From CAZZKG01 sp964654825 (lineage in GTDB: Bacteria; Gemmatimonadota; CAZMKB01), in the NCBI GenBank assembly GCA_964654825.1, contig CAZZKG010000004.1, positions 39,277 to 103,276 of the forward strand: 64,000 nt of DNA. Reading direction: 5' to 3'. The translations under genes and the position numbers were made by a program. This document shows positions 34,933 to 43,342 of the stretch, piece by piece. The notes under the pieces are model-generated. The model was given only the letters and a program-made list of their open reading frames with translations. It made no database searches and was not told the DNA's origin. How positions within the stretch are numbered: position 1 is the first letter of the stretch; each line of letters begins with the position of its first letter.

Positions 34933-35445
34933 ATGAAACATAAACTCTCGATGCTCAGGCGGTTCCTGGCTCCCGTCCTTGCTGCAACACTTCTCGGACA
35001 GCTTCCGGTTTACGCGCAGCAGGCCGGTCTTGAGCATTCGACCATGCAGCAGACCATGACACACCAGCACTCCATGATGCAACAGAACATGAACCGGATG
35101 CAGGAGATCATGCAGCACATGGATCAGGTTATCCAGAGAGCCAACCATCTCTCTCAGAACATGTCCAAGCGCATGGGACACAGTTCGGAACAGATGACGG
35201 ATCAACATCAAAGGACTCAACAGATGGTCGAGTCGATGAAGAACATGGCTGAACAAATGAAGACGGTAATGGAGCAGTGCGATGGAATGGTGCAGGATCC
35301 GGACATGATGAATGATCCCGACATGAAACGGGACATGGATCATCTGACCGAGAACATGATGTCGATGGCCGATCAGATGGAGAAAACCATCGAAAGTGTG
35401 GAGAAGGTGAGCAGTCATATTGACCTTGAGTCTGCGGGGAAGTAA
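34933..35445 (+). CDS. Met/His-rich periplasmic helical protein
   Basis: About 170 residues with a signal peptide (MLRRFLAPVLAATLLGQLPVYAQ). The mature chain contains about 25 methionines and nine histidines in heptad-like repeats (HSMMQQNMNRMQEIMQHMDQ, MVESMKNMAEQMKTVMEQ, PDMMNDPDMKRDMDHL). It should form long amphipathic helices or a coiled coil with clustered soft-metal ligands. There is one cysteine (EQCDG). I infer periplasmic Cu(I)/Ag(I) buffering or delivery to CusB, like other Met-rich copper chaperones. The ATG at 34933 has GGAG six bases upstream. It is not clearly a member of any family I can name. Confidence 0.7.
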   Translation: MKHKLSMLRRFLAPVLAATLLGQLPVYAQQAGLEHSTMQQTMTHQHSMMQQNMNRMQEIMQHMDQVIQRANHLSQNMSKRMGHSSEQMTDQHQRTQQMVESMKNMAEQMKTVMEQCDGMVQDPDMMNDPDMKRDMDHLTENMMSMADQMEKTIESVEKVSSHIDLESAGK

Positions 35446-35452
35446 AAAGCAG

Positions 35453-36301
35453 ATGGCTGCTCCCTTCCCACTCCAAAAGCTCAGAAGTTCCACGGTGGCC
35501 GAGATCGTTGTGATGGTCCTGGCCACCTCCACACCAATTGAGGGTCGTGAAGTCATGTATACCGGATCAGTTCAGTTTGCGACGGGGAACTACATTTTCG
35601 CCACCAGGACGAACAGCCTTTTCCTTTTCAACGAGATCACCTTCTCAAGGGGGAACTTACGGGCTTCCGCAACGATACCGGTCATCCTTCAGAATACTCC
35701 ATGGATAACCTACGGCGGGGGCGGAATGGTCCCGACGGGCGGCATGGGACACTCAGAAGGCGGGCATGGAATGGGCGGAGGGATGACGGGGTCAGTAGAT
35801 ATTGACGATGCGCATAAAATAGGTATTGGTGATCCCATCGCACGTGCGGACATTGAATTGATTCAGGAAGGGAAATCAATGCCTTCTGTCCGCCTTGCGA
35901 GTGCGGTCAAAATACCGCTGGCCGATATCGATCATGGTTTCGGAACCGGTGAGTGGGATTACGGTGGAGGCCTGTCACTTTCCAAGCTCCTCGGAGGAAA
36001 TTTCGTTTTTCTCGACTTGACTTACTGGGTCTTGGGTGATATGCCTGATCTCGAGCTGCAGGATCCACTCTCTTACAATGTATCCCTGGGAAGATCCTTC
36101 GAAGGAGGGAAGTATTCTCTCCTGGCCTCATTCTCAGGTTACAGTAAGATAATCGAAGAAGTGGCTCCGCTCGCCGAGGTCGGTGCAGCCCTCACGCGAC
36201 GCCTGGACTTGCGACATCACATCAGTATGAGTGCTGAATTCGGGGTAACGGAATCGACGCCGGACTTCTTCATTTCCTTCGGATGGATGATTGCGTATTG
36301 A
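35453..36301 (+). CDS. Outer-membrane barrel protein with Gly/Met/His loop
   Basis: About 282 residues, strand-rich, resembling the MetA-pathway phenol-degradation/transporter barrel family: GSVQFATGNYIFATRTNS, FSRGNLRASATIPVILQ, VRLASAVKIPLADIDHGFGT, EWDYGGGLSLSKLLGG and the end FFISFGWMIAY with a terminal aromatic. A glycine-rich loop at about residues 88-112 carries GGGGMVPTGGMGHSEGGHGM, dense in Met and His, a possible metal-binding extracellular loop. The signal sequence is weak (VAEIVVMVLATST). The start at 35453 lies eight bases after the Met-rich gene. The location suggests a role in metal handling. Confidence 0.65.
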   Translation: MAAPFPLQKLRSSTVAEIVVMVLATSTPIEGREVMYTGSVQFATGNYIFATRTNSLFLFNEITFSRGNLRASATIPVILQNTPWITYGGGGMVPTGGMGHSEGGHGMGGGMTGSVDIDDAHKIGIGDPIARADIELIQEGKSMPSVRLASAVKIPLADIDHGFGTGEWDYGGGLSLSKLLGGNFVFLDLTYWVLGDMPDLELQDPLSYNVSLGRSFEGGKYSLLASFSGYSKIIEEVAPLAEVGAALTRRLDLRHHISMSAEFGVTESTPDFFISFGWMIAY

Positions 36302-36317
36302 GGGAGAAGAGAATTAA

Positions 36318-37166
36318 GTGAATGCGACTCACTTGCTATCGAATGATGATAATGGATCGATCGTGAAATTCCCGAGTCAAAATAAGGTCCTCCTCTCTCA
36401 CGCTCTTGCGGGCGCTCTGATCGGATACTGGCTCCTCCATCCGACTACCATGCTCATCTATCAATATGAATTCAATCCTCCCTCAGGGCCATTCCAGGGA
36501 GTGGTCATTTCCCTGATGAAGCGCGCTTTTTTTTCATTTGATTTTTCCATGTTGCAGATGGGCATCTACTTCGCTCTCCTGGGAGGCTCTCTGGGGCTGG
36601 CATCCGGCTTCTATTATCGAAGTCTTACGAAAAGGGATCTCCTTCTTCGAAAACAGGAATTGGAACTGGAGCGGAACATTCGATCTCTCATCGAGGAAGG
36701 AGAGAATGAAACGGTCGAGTTCAAATCATCATTACGATGGGATATGAAAATGGAAAATTCGAACAGGGAACTCGAAAAGCCCGCCCTGAAAACGATGGCA
36801 GGTTTCATGAACGGACGGGGGGGGATATTGATTATCGGACTCGGAGACGAAGGGGAGATCGTCGGTATAGAAAAGGATTATTCCACACTGAAGAAGAAGA
36901 ACCGGGATGGTTTTGAACAGTATATCATGCAATTGATTTCGAATCGTCTGGGCACGGATCTCTGCCCCATGGTCCACGTAATGTTTCATGTGCTGGGAGG
37001 GAAGGAAATATGCAGAATCAACGTTGAACCATCACCGCGTCCGGTTTATCTACAGGATGGGAAAGACATACGATATTATCTGAGGACGGGAAACTCGACC
37101 CGTGAGCTGAATGTTGAAGAGGCTATACACCACATTTCAATGAGATCATTAAAGAATCGATCATGA
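36318..37166 (+). CDS. Two-helix membrane domain fused to AlbA_2 (Schlafen-like) domain
   Basis: A 282-residue protein. Residues about 26-48 (LLSHALAGALIGYWLLHPTT) and about 77-99 (SMLQMGIYFALLGGSLGLAS) are membrane helices carrying an 'LHPxxMLI' motif and an 'MxxMG' motif. A charged linker helix follows. Residues about 125-275 are an AlbA_2 putative nucleic-acid/nucleotide-binding domain (GENETVEFKSSLRWD, MNGRGGILIIGLGDEGEIVG, YYLRTGNSTRELNVEEA). AlbA_2 domains occur in regulators and Schlafen-like proteins; the function is often unclear. The membrane half resembles the N-terminus of the adjacent histidine kinase, suggesting that both read one signal. The GTG start has GGGAGAAGAG upstream. 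Confidence 0.7.
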   Translation: MNATHLLSNDDNGSIVKFPSQNKVLLSHALAGALIGYWLLHPTTMLIYQYEFNPPSGPFQGVVISLMKRAFFSFDFSMLQMGIYFALLGGSLGLASGFYYRSLTKRDLLLRKQELELERNIRSLIEEGENETVEFKSSLRWDMKMENSNRELEKPALKTMAGFMNGRGGILIIGLGDEGEIVGIEKDYSTLKKKNRDGFEQYIMQLISNRLGTDLCPMVHVMFHVLGGKEICRINVEPSPRPVYLQDGKDIRYYLRTGNSTRELNVEEAIHHISMRSLKNRS

Positions 37167-37248
37167 TTGCCTTGATGTGTAAAAGGAATGAGTAACAAGA
37201 GCCAAGTCCTCATATTATTGTGATGAACCTGATTTTCAAAAAAAGAAG

Positions 37249-38355
37249 ATGACGAACAAACAAGAAATACTACACCGTATCACTATCCATCGTATTCTGG
37301 TACGAGATGCTTGTCTTGGCTTCCTGTTTGGCTTTGTCGTTCTCCATCCTGTATCAATGCTCATCTTCCGATGGCTGGATCAGGATTTTAGTGGAGCTAT
37401 GGGTGAAATGCACGGACAGGGTCTCTGGGGACCGATTCTGGATTCATTTTACCTGCCGATGTTTTCCATGGGTTTAGCATATGGACTATTGTGTAGCTTG
37501 GTTGCCGTCATGAACAGTTACAATCAATCCACAATCAGGAAGCAGAAGGACCTCCTATCCTTACAGCTGGATCAAAACGAACTCTACCAAGCGGAACTCA
37601 AGGAAAAAGCCGAGTTGCTTAAAAATCAGAACGAGCAACTGATAAAACTTGAGCGATCCAATCGGCGTACAACCCGGTTCATGGTGCACGATTTCAAAAC
37701 GCACATTGGATGTATTCTGGGATTTACAGATCTACTCTTGACGAAATCCAATGAGTCTCAAGGAGGGAGAACCATCAAGGCATTACAGCGCATTCGAAGG
37801 CAGGCTCATCAGATGATGAACGAAATAAGCGATTTATTGGATTACGCACGCCTGCAGGAGACAGGAAGACTCCGTCGGGAAGAACTTTCAGTGGCCGATC
37901 TCCTCACACAAGCAGCCAATGACTTTTCTCTCCCGGAACACGAAGCTCAAATCTCAATCGGTAAGAAAGCGAGAGATTGTTCCACTATTTGGGCAGATCA
38001 TCGCTTATTGAGACGGATTCTCACTAACCTTATCTCCAATGCATTAAAACATAATGCTCCCGGTACACGTGTGCTTATTGATGCTGATTACAAACAAAAG
38101 CAATTTTCGATCCTTTTCTCGATACGTGACGATGGGGAGGGAGTGCCAGTTGAGATGCGCCCCGTAATCTTCAGTGATTTCAGCTCTAATGCGAAAGGGG
38201 ATGAAACTTCTTCAGGACTTGGTCTTGCCTTTTGCAAAGAAGCTGTCGAGGAACATGGTGGGCGGATCTGGTGCGAAAGTCGAGACGGAGTGGGATCCTG
38301 TTTTTATTTCACATTACCCGACAGAAAGGAGAGCAGAGATGAACAAGGAAGCTAA
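37249..38355 (+). CDS. Sensor histidine kinase
   Basis: A 368-residue inner-membrane kinase. Two helices (about 20-41, GFLFGFVVLHPVSMLIF, and about 68-90, LPMFSMGLAYGLLCSLVAV) form the input, with a short loop between. A coiled-coil linker to about 140 follows. The H-box is FMVHDFKTHIG with phospho-acceptor His147. The ATPase domain has the N-box (LTNLISNALKHNAPG), DDGEGVP (G1) and SSGLGLAFCKEAVEEHGG (G2). It overlaps the receiver gene by 17 bases, a cognate pair by position. The input resembles that of the upstream AlbA_2 protein. The copper island suggests a metal or redox signal (inference). Confidence 0.85.
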   Translation: MTNKQEILHRITIHRILVRDACLGFLFGFVVLHPVSMLIFRWLDQDFSGAMGEMHGQGLWGPILDSFYLPMFSMGLAYGLLCSLVAVMNSYNQSTIRKQKDLLSLQLDQNELYQAELKEKAELLKNQNEQLIKLERSNRRTTRFMVHDFKTHIGCILGFTDLLLTKSNESQGGRTIKALQRIRRQAHQMMNEISDLLDYARLQETGRLRREELSVADLLTQAANDFSLPEHEAQISIGKKARDCSTIWADHRLLRRILTNLISNALKHNAPGTRVLIDADYKQKQFSILFSIRDDGEGVPVEMRPVIFSDFSSNAKGDETSSGLGLAFCKEAVEEHGGRIWCESRDGVGSCFYFTLPDRKESRDEQGS

Positions 38356-38761
38356 CACGAAAGGAAATGTTCTTGTGGTTGAGGACGACAGAGATTTTTC
38401 AGTCCTGATCTCATCGGTTCTCGCGTGCGAAGGCTACGAGATCACAATGGCCTATACATGTGAGGAAGCCGTGGAAAAGATTCATGAGAGGACTCCCGAT
38501 CTGATAACCCTGGACCTCCAGATGCCCCCCACCCAACGCAAGAGTGGCATACACTTTTACCAAGAGATAAAGTCTGCTGAGGACTTCCGGCAGGTTCCGA
38601 TTGTGGTGATAACCGGGATCATGCACGATGATCGAGATATGGAGAATATGGTTCGGTCTTCCCTCGAAACAGACAGGGTTCCTCCTCCTGACGCCTACAT
38701 CGACAAGCCATTTGTGATCAAGGCTCTGCTTGAAACCGTGGAGAATGCTCTCCATGCTTGA
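38339..38761 (+). CDS. Single-domain response regulator
   Basis: A 140-residue receiver with no output domain. Acidic pocket residues are in VLVVEDDRDF, the phospho-acceptor is Asp59 in LITLDLQMPP, the switch Thr92 is in VVITG and the conserved Lys123 is in IDKPF. An insertion of about six residues after the acceptor loop (MPPTQRKSGIHFY) is like that of some non-DNA-binding receivers. The start at 38339 has AAAGGAG seven bases upstream and overlaps the kinase gene. Without a DNA-binding domain, it must act by protein contact. A possible target is the AlbA_2 protein in the same cluster (inference). Confidence 0.85.
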   Translation: MNKEANTKGNVLVVEDDRDFSVLISSVLACEGYEITMAYTCEEAVEKIHERTPDLITLDLQMPPTQRKSGIHFYQEIKSAEDFRQVPIVVITGIMHDDRDMENMVRSSLETDRVPPPDAYIDKPFVIKALLETVENALHA

Positions 38762-38929
38762 TCGATCTGGAATTTGGAGTGAACAAGTTGATGCGAAATG
38801 GTTGCTGAAGTATGAAGCGAGATGTAATGAAGGTTGACGAACCCACGCCAATATCATTAGTTCATGGGATGGACACAGATACTTTTCCCGAAACTTTTTT
38901 CGAACACGCGTAACATAATGAGGTGAATC

Positions 38930-41323
38930 ATGGCTATCGATCCCATATGCGGAATGGAAGTGGACGAAACGACCGACTTCAAGGCCGAAAGAGACGGCAA
39001 AACACATTACTTCTGCTCCCACCATTGCCTGAAAAAGTTCCTCGTAATAGGATCCTCGAATGAAGCCTTAGTGGAGACGGAGTCCCGACGACCTGAATTC
39101 GATGAATATTATTGTCCCATGTGTGAAGGTGTCACGAGCGGCAAGGCGGGGAACTGTCATAAGTGCGGCATGACTCTCGAGTCGGCCGCTACGGAAGCGG
39201 CGGCATCACGGGTCGTCTATACATGCCCCATGCATCCGGAAATCGAACGGGAGGAACCAGGCGAATGTCCGAAGTGCGGCATGGCCCTGGAACCGAAGGA
39301 GGTTCAGTTAGAGGCCGATGACACCGAACTGCTGGACATGTCGAGACGGTTCTGGGCCGGGCTTTCATTGAGTCTACCTTTACTCATCATTGCGATGGGA
39401 GGTATCATCCCCGGTAATCCTCTGACCCGGCTCATCAGTCAAGGAGTATCTAAATGGATTGAACTGATCCTCGCGACACCGGTTGTACTGTGGGCGGGGT
39501 GGCCGTTCTTCCAACGCGGTTGGCGCTCCATTGCGACCTGGAACATGAATATGTTCACGCTGATTGCCCTGGGCACCGGCACCGCTTATTTCTACAGCCT
39601 TGTTGCCGTGCTCTTTCCCGATATCTTCCCGGAGTCTCTCCGTCACTATGGTGAAGTCAGCTTATACTTTGAAGCAGCGGCCGTGATCACCGTACTTGTT
39701 CTGCTCGGCCAGGTACTGGAACTTAGAGCTCGGAAACGAACCGGAGGTGCCATTCGAGAACTCCTGGAACTTGCCCCCAAGGTGGCACGCATCGTTCGGA
39801 ACGGAAATGAACTGGAAGTCCCCTTAGAAAAGGTGAAAGTCGATGATATCCTGCGCGTCAGACCGGGAGAAAAGGTGCCTGTAGATGGAGAGATCATCGA
39901 AGGCACCAGCACGCTGGATGAGTCTATGATTACCGGTGAGCCTGTCCCGGTCGACAAAGAGATTGGGGATGCAGTGACCGGAGCCACTATCAATCAGGCG
40001 GGATCGTTCCTCATGCGCGCCCAGAATGTCGGTCGCGATACGGTTCTAGCCCGAATTGTTACTATGGTTGCGGATGCGCAGAGGAGCCGGGCACCTATTC
40101 AGAAGCTGGCGGACCAGGTTGCTTCTTACTTTGTGCCGGCCGTCCTTAGCGTGGCCGTTCTGACATTTGTAATCTGGGCCTGGATCGGACCGGAGCCGAG
40201 GTTGTCTTATGCCTTGGTCAATGCCGTAGCTGTTCTCATCATTGCTTGCCCTTGTGCTCTTGGCCTGGCCACACCGATGTCAATCATGGTGGGTGTCGGG
40301 CGTGGAGCGAAGGAAGGCGTGCTGATCAAGAACGCAGAGGTATTGGAGGTGATGGAAAAGGTCGATACAGTCATCGTGGACAAGACGGGAACACTTACGG
40401 AAGGTAAACCCAAACTGATGGAGTACCGGCCAACGAGTTTTTTAGAAGAAGACAAACTTCTGATGCTTACGTCATCCGTCGAACAAAACAGTGAGCATCC
40501 TATCGGTGCCGCAATCGTACAAGGGACGAAGGAACGAGGGATAATCCCGGAAAAGGTAGAGAATTTCCGTTCGACAACCGGAGGAGGCGTGGCAGGCACC
40601 GTACGGGGCTGGAATGTATTCGTGGGCAAGCCTGCGTTTCTCATGGAACAGGGCGTGAGAAATCTCGAAGGACTTCTTCAGGAGGCGGACAGCCGGCAGA
40701 AGGAAGGAGACACGGTGATTTTCGTGGCGGTGGATGATGAAGCTGCCGGTATCATCGCTGTGGCCGACCCGATAAAAGCATCCACACCGGAAGCTGTTGA
40801 AACACTGCACAAGCTGGGGCTCAAGGTCATGATGGTCACTGGGGACAACGAAAAGACCGCGCAGAGCGTGGCCCGGAGACTGAAGATAGACGAGGTACGG
40901 GCAGGTGTAGCGCCAGAAGACAAGAATGAGTATGTCAAGGCCTTACGTTCCAGGGGGCACACCGTGGCCATGGCTGGTGATGGTATCAACGACGCTCCGG
41001 CCCTGGCCGCAGCGAATGTGGGGATTGCCATGGGAACCGGCACGGACGTGGCGATCGAAAGCGCAGGCGTAACGCTGGTGAAGGGTGACCTGCGGGGAAT
41101 CTTGAAGGCCTTCAAGCTCAGTCATATTGTAATGCGGAATATTCGCCAGAATCTGTTCTTTGCCTTTATTTACAACCTGCTCGGCGTACCTGTTGCCGCC
41201 GGAATCCTGTATCCCTTCTTCGGTATTCTCCTGAGTCCGATTATCGCCGCCACGGCAATGAGTTTCAGTTCCGTTTCTGTGATCATGAACGCACTCAGGT
41301 TGAGAAAGGTGAACATACGATGA
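38930..41323 (+). CDS. copA: Copper-translocating P1B-type ATPase
   Basis: A 797-residue pump. The N-terminus has a YHS domain (DPICGMEVDETTDFKAERDG) and then two heavy-metal-binding modules (YYCPMCEGVTSGKAGNCHKC and YTCPMHPEIEREEPGECPKC), instead of the usual ferredoxin-like CXXC domain. The core shows the Cu-specific CPC motif (440-442, LIIACPCALG), the phosphorylated Asp484 (DKTGTLTEG), SEHPIG, the TGDNEKTA loop and GDGINDAPALA. It exports Cu(I) from cytoplasm to periplasm. The start has GAGG six bases upstream. It follows the two-component genes by 168 bases. The same heavy-metal-binding module occurs in the adjacent cusB. Confidence 0.92.
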   Translation: MAIDPICGMEVDETTDFKAERDGKTHYFCSHHCLKKFLVIGSSNEALVETESRRPEFDEYYCPMCEGVTSGKAGNCHKCGMTLESAATEAAASRVVYTCPMHPEIEREEPGECPKCGMALEPKEVQLEADDTELLDMSRRFWAGLSLSLPLLIIAMGGIIPGNPLTRLISQGVSKWIELILATPVVLWAGWPFFQRGWRSIATWNMNMFTLIALGTGTAYFYSLVAVLFPDIFPESLRHYGEVSLYFEAAAVITVLVLLGQVLELRARKRTGGAIRELLELAPKVARIVRNGNELEVPLEKVKVDDILRVRPGEKVPVDGEIIEGTSTLDESMITGEPVPVDKEIGDAVTGATINQAGSFLMRAQNVGRDTVLARIVTMVADAQRSRAPIQKLADQVASYFVPAVLSVAVLTFVIWAWIGPEPRLSYALVNAVAVLIIACPCALGLATPMSIMVGVGRGAKEGVLIKNAEVLEVMEKVDTVIVDKTGTLTEGKPKLMEYRPTSFLEEDKLLMLTSSVEQNSEHPIGAAIVQGTKERGIIPEKVENFRSTTGGGVAGTVRGWNVFVGKPAFLMEQGVRNLEGLLQEADSRQKEGDTVIFVAVDDEAAGIIAVADPIKASTPEAVETLHKLGLKVMMVTGDNEKTAQSVARRLKIDEVRAGVAPEDKNEYVKALRSRGHTVAMAGDGINDAPALAAANVGIAMGTGTDVAIESAGVTLVKGDLRGILKAFKLSHIVMRNIRQNLFFAFIYNLLGVPVAAGILYPFFGILLSPIIAATAMSFSSVSVIMNALRLRKVNIR

Positions 41324-41543
41324 TTATATGTTTTCCTCGGTTTCCGGGATTACTATAGTGCGATCAATCTCTTGTAAATACTACTCTTGTTACTAATATA
41401 TTACCATAACTCTTTTCCTTATTTCGGTATGGCGCCGTTACCTCAACTCTGAAATTACGTTTATGGTCGGACACATCAATTGCGATCACGAATGTGTAGT
41501 CCGAATTAAAGGACTACAACAAAACCAACCAGGAAAGGAGACA

Positions 41544-42122
41544 ATGACGATGCGAGTGAAAATACTGTTTGTAGTTTTGATTTCTGCTTTATCTTTGTGG
41601 GGATTTTCCTTCCAGAAAGAAGAGCATCCTGCTACAAAGTCCAGCGGTGAGAAGGATACGGAATCGCACATGCATGGTGAAGAACACCATGAATCCGATC
41701 ACATGACACACATGTCAGAAGTACGAGAATGGCTGATGGAGGAACTTGGCGACAAGTACACCGAGCCGGTTGCAGATGCGACAGACGAGCAACTGAACCT
41801 CGGTAAGGAGATTTACCGGAAGTCCTGTGTGACGTGTCACGGAACCGGTGGGAAGGGTGATGGCCCTGCAGCAGCTGCTTTCCCATCCAAACCGGCTGAC
41901 TTCACCAACTCAGAACACTCCAAATTTTACTCTGATCAGGGCAGAATATTCATCATTCGGAAAGGAATCCAAGGGACACCTATGGTGGGCTGGGAAAAGA
42001 CATTGAGTGACGAGGAAATCAATGCGGTCCATGCTTATGTGCGCTCACTTCGAGCCTCGGAAGAAAGCGGGCATGGACACAATGAAAAAGAGGAACACCC
42101 CCACGAGGAACACCCCCATTAG
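41544..42122 (+). CDS. Periplasmic cytochrome c with His-rich extensions
   Basis: A 192-residue protein with a signal peptide (ILFVVLISALSLWGFSF). A His/Glu-rich stretch follows (SHMHGEEHHESDHMTHM), then a single-heme cytochrome c domain (KSCVTCHGTGGKGDGPAAAA, the CXXCH motif) with axial Met in GTPMVGW. The chain ends in another His-rich tail (HGHNEKEEHPHEEHPH). The start at 41544 has AAAGGAG five bases upstream. Small mono-heme cytochromes carry electrons in the periplasm. The His-rich ends are likely to bind metal. The position at the end of the copper island suggests a link to copper oxidation or detoxification (inference). Confidence 0.85.
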   Translation: MTMRVKILFVVLISALSLWGFSFQKEEHPATKSSGEKDTESHMHGEEHHESDHMTHMSEVREWLMEELGDKYTEPVADATDEQLNLGKEIYRKSCVTCHGTGGKGDGPAAAAFPSKPADFTNSEHSKFYSDQGRIFIIRKGIQGTPMVGWEKTLSDEEINAVHAYVRSLRASEESGHGHNEKEEHPHEEHPH

Positions 42123-42309
42123 ACGATAAAACCCGAATCGTATAGTCGGGAGAGTAGTTATTCCCCGAATATCCACGGGCTGATCCGGAGAAGCCGGTGG
42201 TCGAGTGTTGCTCCATGATCCTCATGTCGGTTATTGTGTTTTCCCATCGATTCTCGAGAGAAGCTTCTGTTCCTGAATCCCGTGGTGAAGTGTAATTGCT
42301 GGTTTGAAG

Positions 42310-42879
42310 TCAGTACCTCGTCTTCGCGTCTTTTATCCTCTCGATTATCTGATCCCAATCTCTGTTTTCGAGCGTTTTGTACTTGAAAATGATCGAATAT
42401 TCGAAGTCTATCTCTTCTGAGAAGAGATAGATCGCCATTTCCGGGTTACCGAAAAACGGGAGCACTCTTTTATCGAAACCGGACGTGTGCGGGATTATCA
42501 TTAAAGGTTTATATCTTACACCCTGTTGAATGATTTCGAACTCCGTGGGATCGAAATAAGTCTCCGGCTCTTTTCTTCCCTGGAAATGCATGAGAAACTT
42601 CTTCGCCTTTAAATCCCCGGTTATCTCAGGATGGGTGCTCAGAATTGTGATGTACATTTTCCTCGTGTCATCGGTACAGTACCTGAGAATCGATTCATCG
42701 ATCGGAGTAATCCTCACCCAGATGTCTTCCCCCTCCAGCGATACGGATATGTCATCCGTTTCAAGGATACCGGATCCCTCGATCTCTGTTCTTGGTGGAG
42801 GTAAGCCGACGGTGGAACATGCCGTGAAGACAACAAGAAGAATCATTGCCCTATAGAAAAATACCTCTCTCCAGTTCAT
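42310..42879 (-). CDS. Putative lipoprotein of unknown function
   Basis: About 189 residues. The N-terminus (FFYRAMILLVVFTACSTVG) is a lipoprotein-like signal with the modified cysteine in VFTACS, a slightly atypical lipobox. The mature part is mixed alpha/beta, with ISVSLEGEDIWVRITPIDES and YKPLMIIPHTSGFDKRVLPF; no family is recognised. The ATG at 42879 has GGAGAG upstream and is preferred to an in-frame start at 42924, which would lie in the promoter. A dyad between its -35 and -10 region suggests repression. It is convergent with the cytochrome gene. Confidence 0.6.
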   Translation of the reverse strand: MNWREVFFYRAMILLVVFTACSTVGLPPPRTEIEGSGILETDDISVSLEGEDIWVRITPIDESILRYCTDDTRKMYITILSTHPEITGDLKAKKFLMHFQGRKEPETYFDPTEFEIIQQGVRYKPLMIIPHTSGFDKRVLPFFGNPEMAIYLFSEEIDFEYSIIFKYKTLENRDWDQIIERIKDAKTRY

Positions 42880-42921
42880 CTCGAACTCTCCATGATAATG
42901 ATTCCTCTCAATACAGATAAT

Positions 42922-42949
42922 CATTAGTGAAAACCCTCACTAATGTCAA
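42922..42949 (-). promoter_or_regulatory. Promoter with a 9-bp inverted-repeat operator
   Basis: On the minus strand TTGACA (42944-42949) is followed about 17 bases later by TAATGA. A perfect dyad, CATTAGTGA (42922-42930) and TCACTAATG (42937-42945) with six bases between, fills the spacer and touches both boxes. It looks like the operator of a TetR- or MarR-like repressor. It lies 43 bases before the start of the lipoprotein gene. Confidence 0.55.
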
Positions 42950-43014
42950 GGACACAAGGGATCAAATGCCCACAAGACCACAACTTTGAATTTATCTATG
43001 AGATGTGTACCAGT

Positions 43015-43250
43015 TCACTTCAGAATGACACCTCGCAGCCTGAGGTTGTTGGTGACGACAGTCACGCTGGAGAACGCCATGGTGAAGATCGCCAGCATCG
43101 AACGAAGATTTCGCAGCATCGACGGAGAAAATCGAACGGGTAGAGAACACCCGCAGCAGCCGGGATCAGAACGACATTGTAGAAAAAGGCCCAGAACAGA
43201 TTCTGCTTGATGGGCAACGTGATTTTCGTTTCAGTCAAAGCAACTCCCCT
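43015..43250 (-). pseudogene. C-terminal relic of a CopA-like P-type ATPase
   Basis: The minus strand encodes the last helices of a P1B ATPase in two frames. One frame reads ITLPIKQNLFWAFFYNVVLI then PAAAGVLYPF. After a frameshift near 43125-43140 the other reads SPSMLRNLRSMLAIFTMAFS then SVTVVTNNLRLRGVILK and stop (43015-43017). This aligns with the end of the intact copper ATPase (IRQNLFFAFIYNLLGVPVAA ... FSSVSVIMNALRLRK) but is not a recent copy of it. No upstream ATPase sequence is present, so it is a truncated, frameshifted remnant. Confidence 0.8.
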
Positions 43251-43342
43251 CCAGACTGAAGAACTGTAACAGTCTGCATATTCCGGTTATCCGTGGGATC
43301 TTTTCCGTCACACATCGGTATTCCGGCGGACAATTAAAGTTC

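Noticed and set aside
34768..35556. 262-codon minus-strand ORF rich in His and Leu
   Set aside because: It is the antisense shadow of the Met-rich gene; Met codons read as His (CAT) on the other strand.
42130..42200. Small hairpins after the cytochrome gene
   Set aside because: Stems of only four or five pairs without a T-run; not enough to call a terminator.
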